Below are positions 5,666 through 5,737 of a stretch of 5,737 nt of DNA, piece after piece. A model generated the notes under the pieces. It had not been told where the DNA came from and searched no databases. It worked only from the letters and a program-made list of their open reading frames with translations. Positions within the stretch are counted from its first letter, which is position 1. Each line of letters opens with the position of its first letter. The translations under genes and the position numbers were made by a program. The stretch is from assembly GCA_031290535.1 (NCBI GenBank), contig JAITNI010000336.1, positions 1 to 5,737 of the forward strand, in the 5' to 3' direction. Source of the stretch: Zoogloeaceae bacterium (GTDB taxonomy: Bacteria; Pseudomonadota; Gammaproteobacteria; Burkholderiales; Rhodocyclaceae).

Positions 5666-5737
5666 ATTTTCGGCAGGCGTTTTCAGCCCCTGCACACCAC
5701 CACATAACCCTGTGCAACCCCACGCCCCCTCCCGCCC

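Noticed and set aside
5691..5716. TGCACA/TGTGCA inverted repeat as a terminator or operator
   Set aside because: A 6-bp stem with a 14-base loop and no T-tract is weak. It is mentioned only as part of the leader at the right edge.

Overview
The window looks like a GC-rich proteobacterial chromosome, most likely a betaproteobacterium (Nitrosomonadales, Rhodocyclales or Neisseriales type). The reasons are the 188-residue Dcd with an [12 protein letters not shown] start, the CysB that begins MKLQQLRY, the cysI / DUF934 / cysH gene order, and REP-like dispersed palindromes between genes. The lineage is inferred from remembered families and was not tested by a search.

Layout. Positions 1-196 carry no gene. 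They hold a cluster of REP-like repeats (12-104) and a hairpin just past the end of cysH. On the minus strand, 3172 down to 197 is a compact sulfate-assimilation operon: cysI (sulfite reductase hemoprotein), a DUF934 protein that overlaps cysI by 4 bp, and cysH, which carries the iron-sulfur cysteines of an APS-type reductase. A 171-bp divergent intergenic region with an AT-rich core (about 3264-3306) separates this operon from cysB (plus strand, 3344-4285), the LysR-type regulator of cysteine biosynthesis. Positions 4286-4569 are non-coding: a 74-bp dispersed-repeat-like palindrome, a second hairpin and a promoter-like element precede dcd (4570-5136, dCTP deaminase). An unrecognised 140-residue protein follows 8 bp after dcd. 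It is followed by a doubtful 29-codon ORF and a second copy of the promoter-like element, which probably drives a gene beyond the right edge.

How it works together. CysH would reduce adenylyl sulfate to sulfite and CysI would reduce sulfite to sulfide for cysteine synthesis. CysB, transcribed divergently, is the natural activator of that operon. No flavoprotein subunit (CysJ) and no ATP sulfurylase (CysD/N) is in the window, so the electron donor and the APS supply must be encoded elsewhere. DUF934 is the resident gene of unknown function in this pathway. The dcd unit is functionally separate: it makes dUTP for thymidylate synthesis.

Most of the window is ordinary housekeeping DNA. The least explained parts are the dcd-linked 140-residue protein, the duplicated 14-bp promoter-like element and the two families of palindromic repeats. 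I saw no CRISPR array, RNA gene, insertion sequence or defence system.
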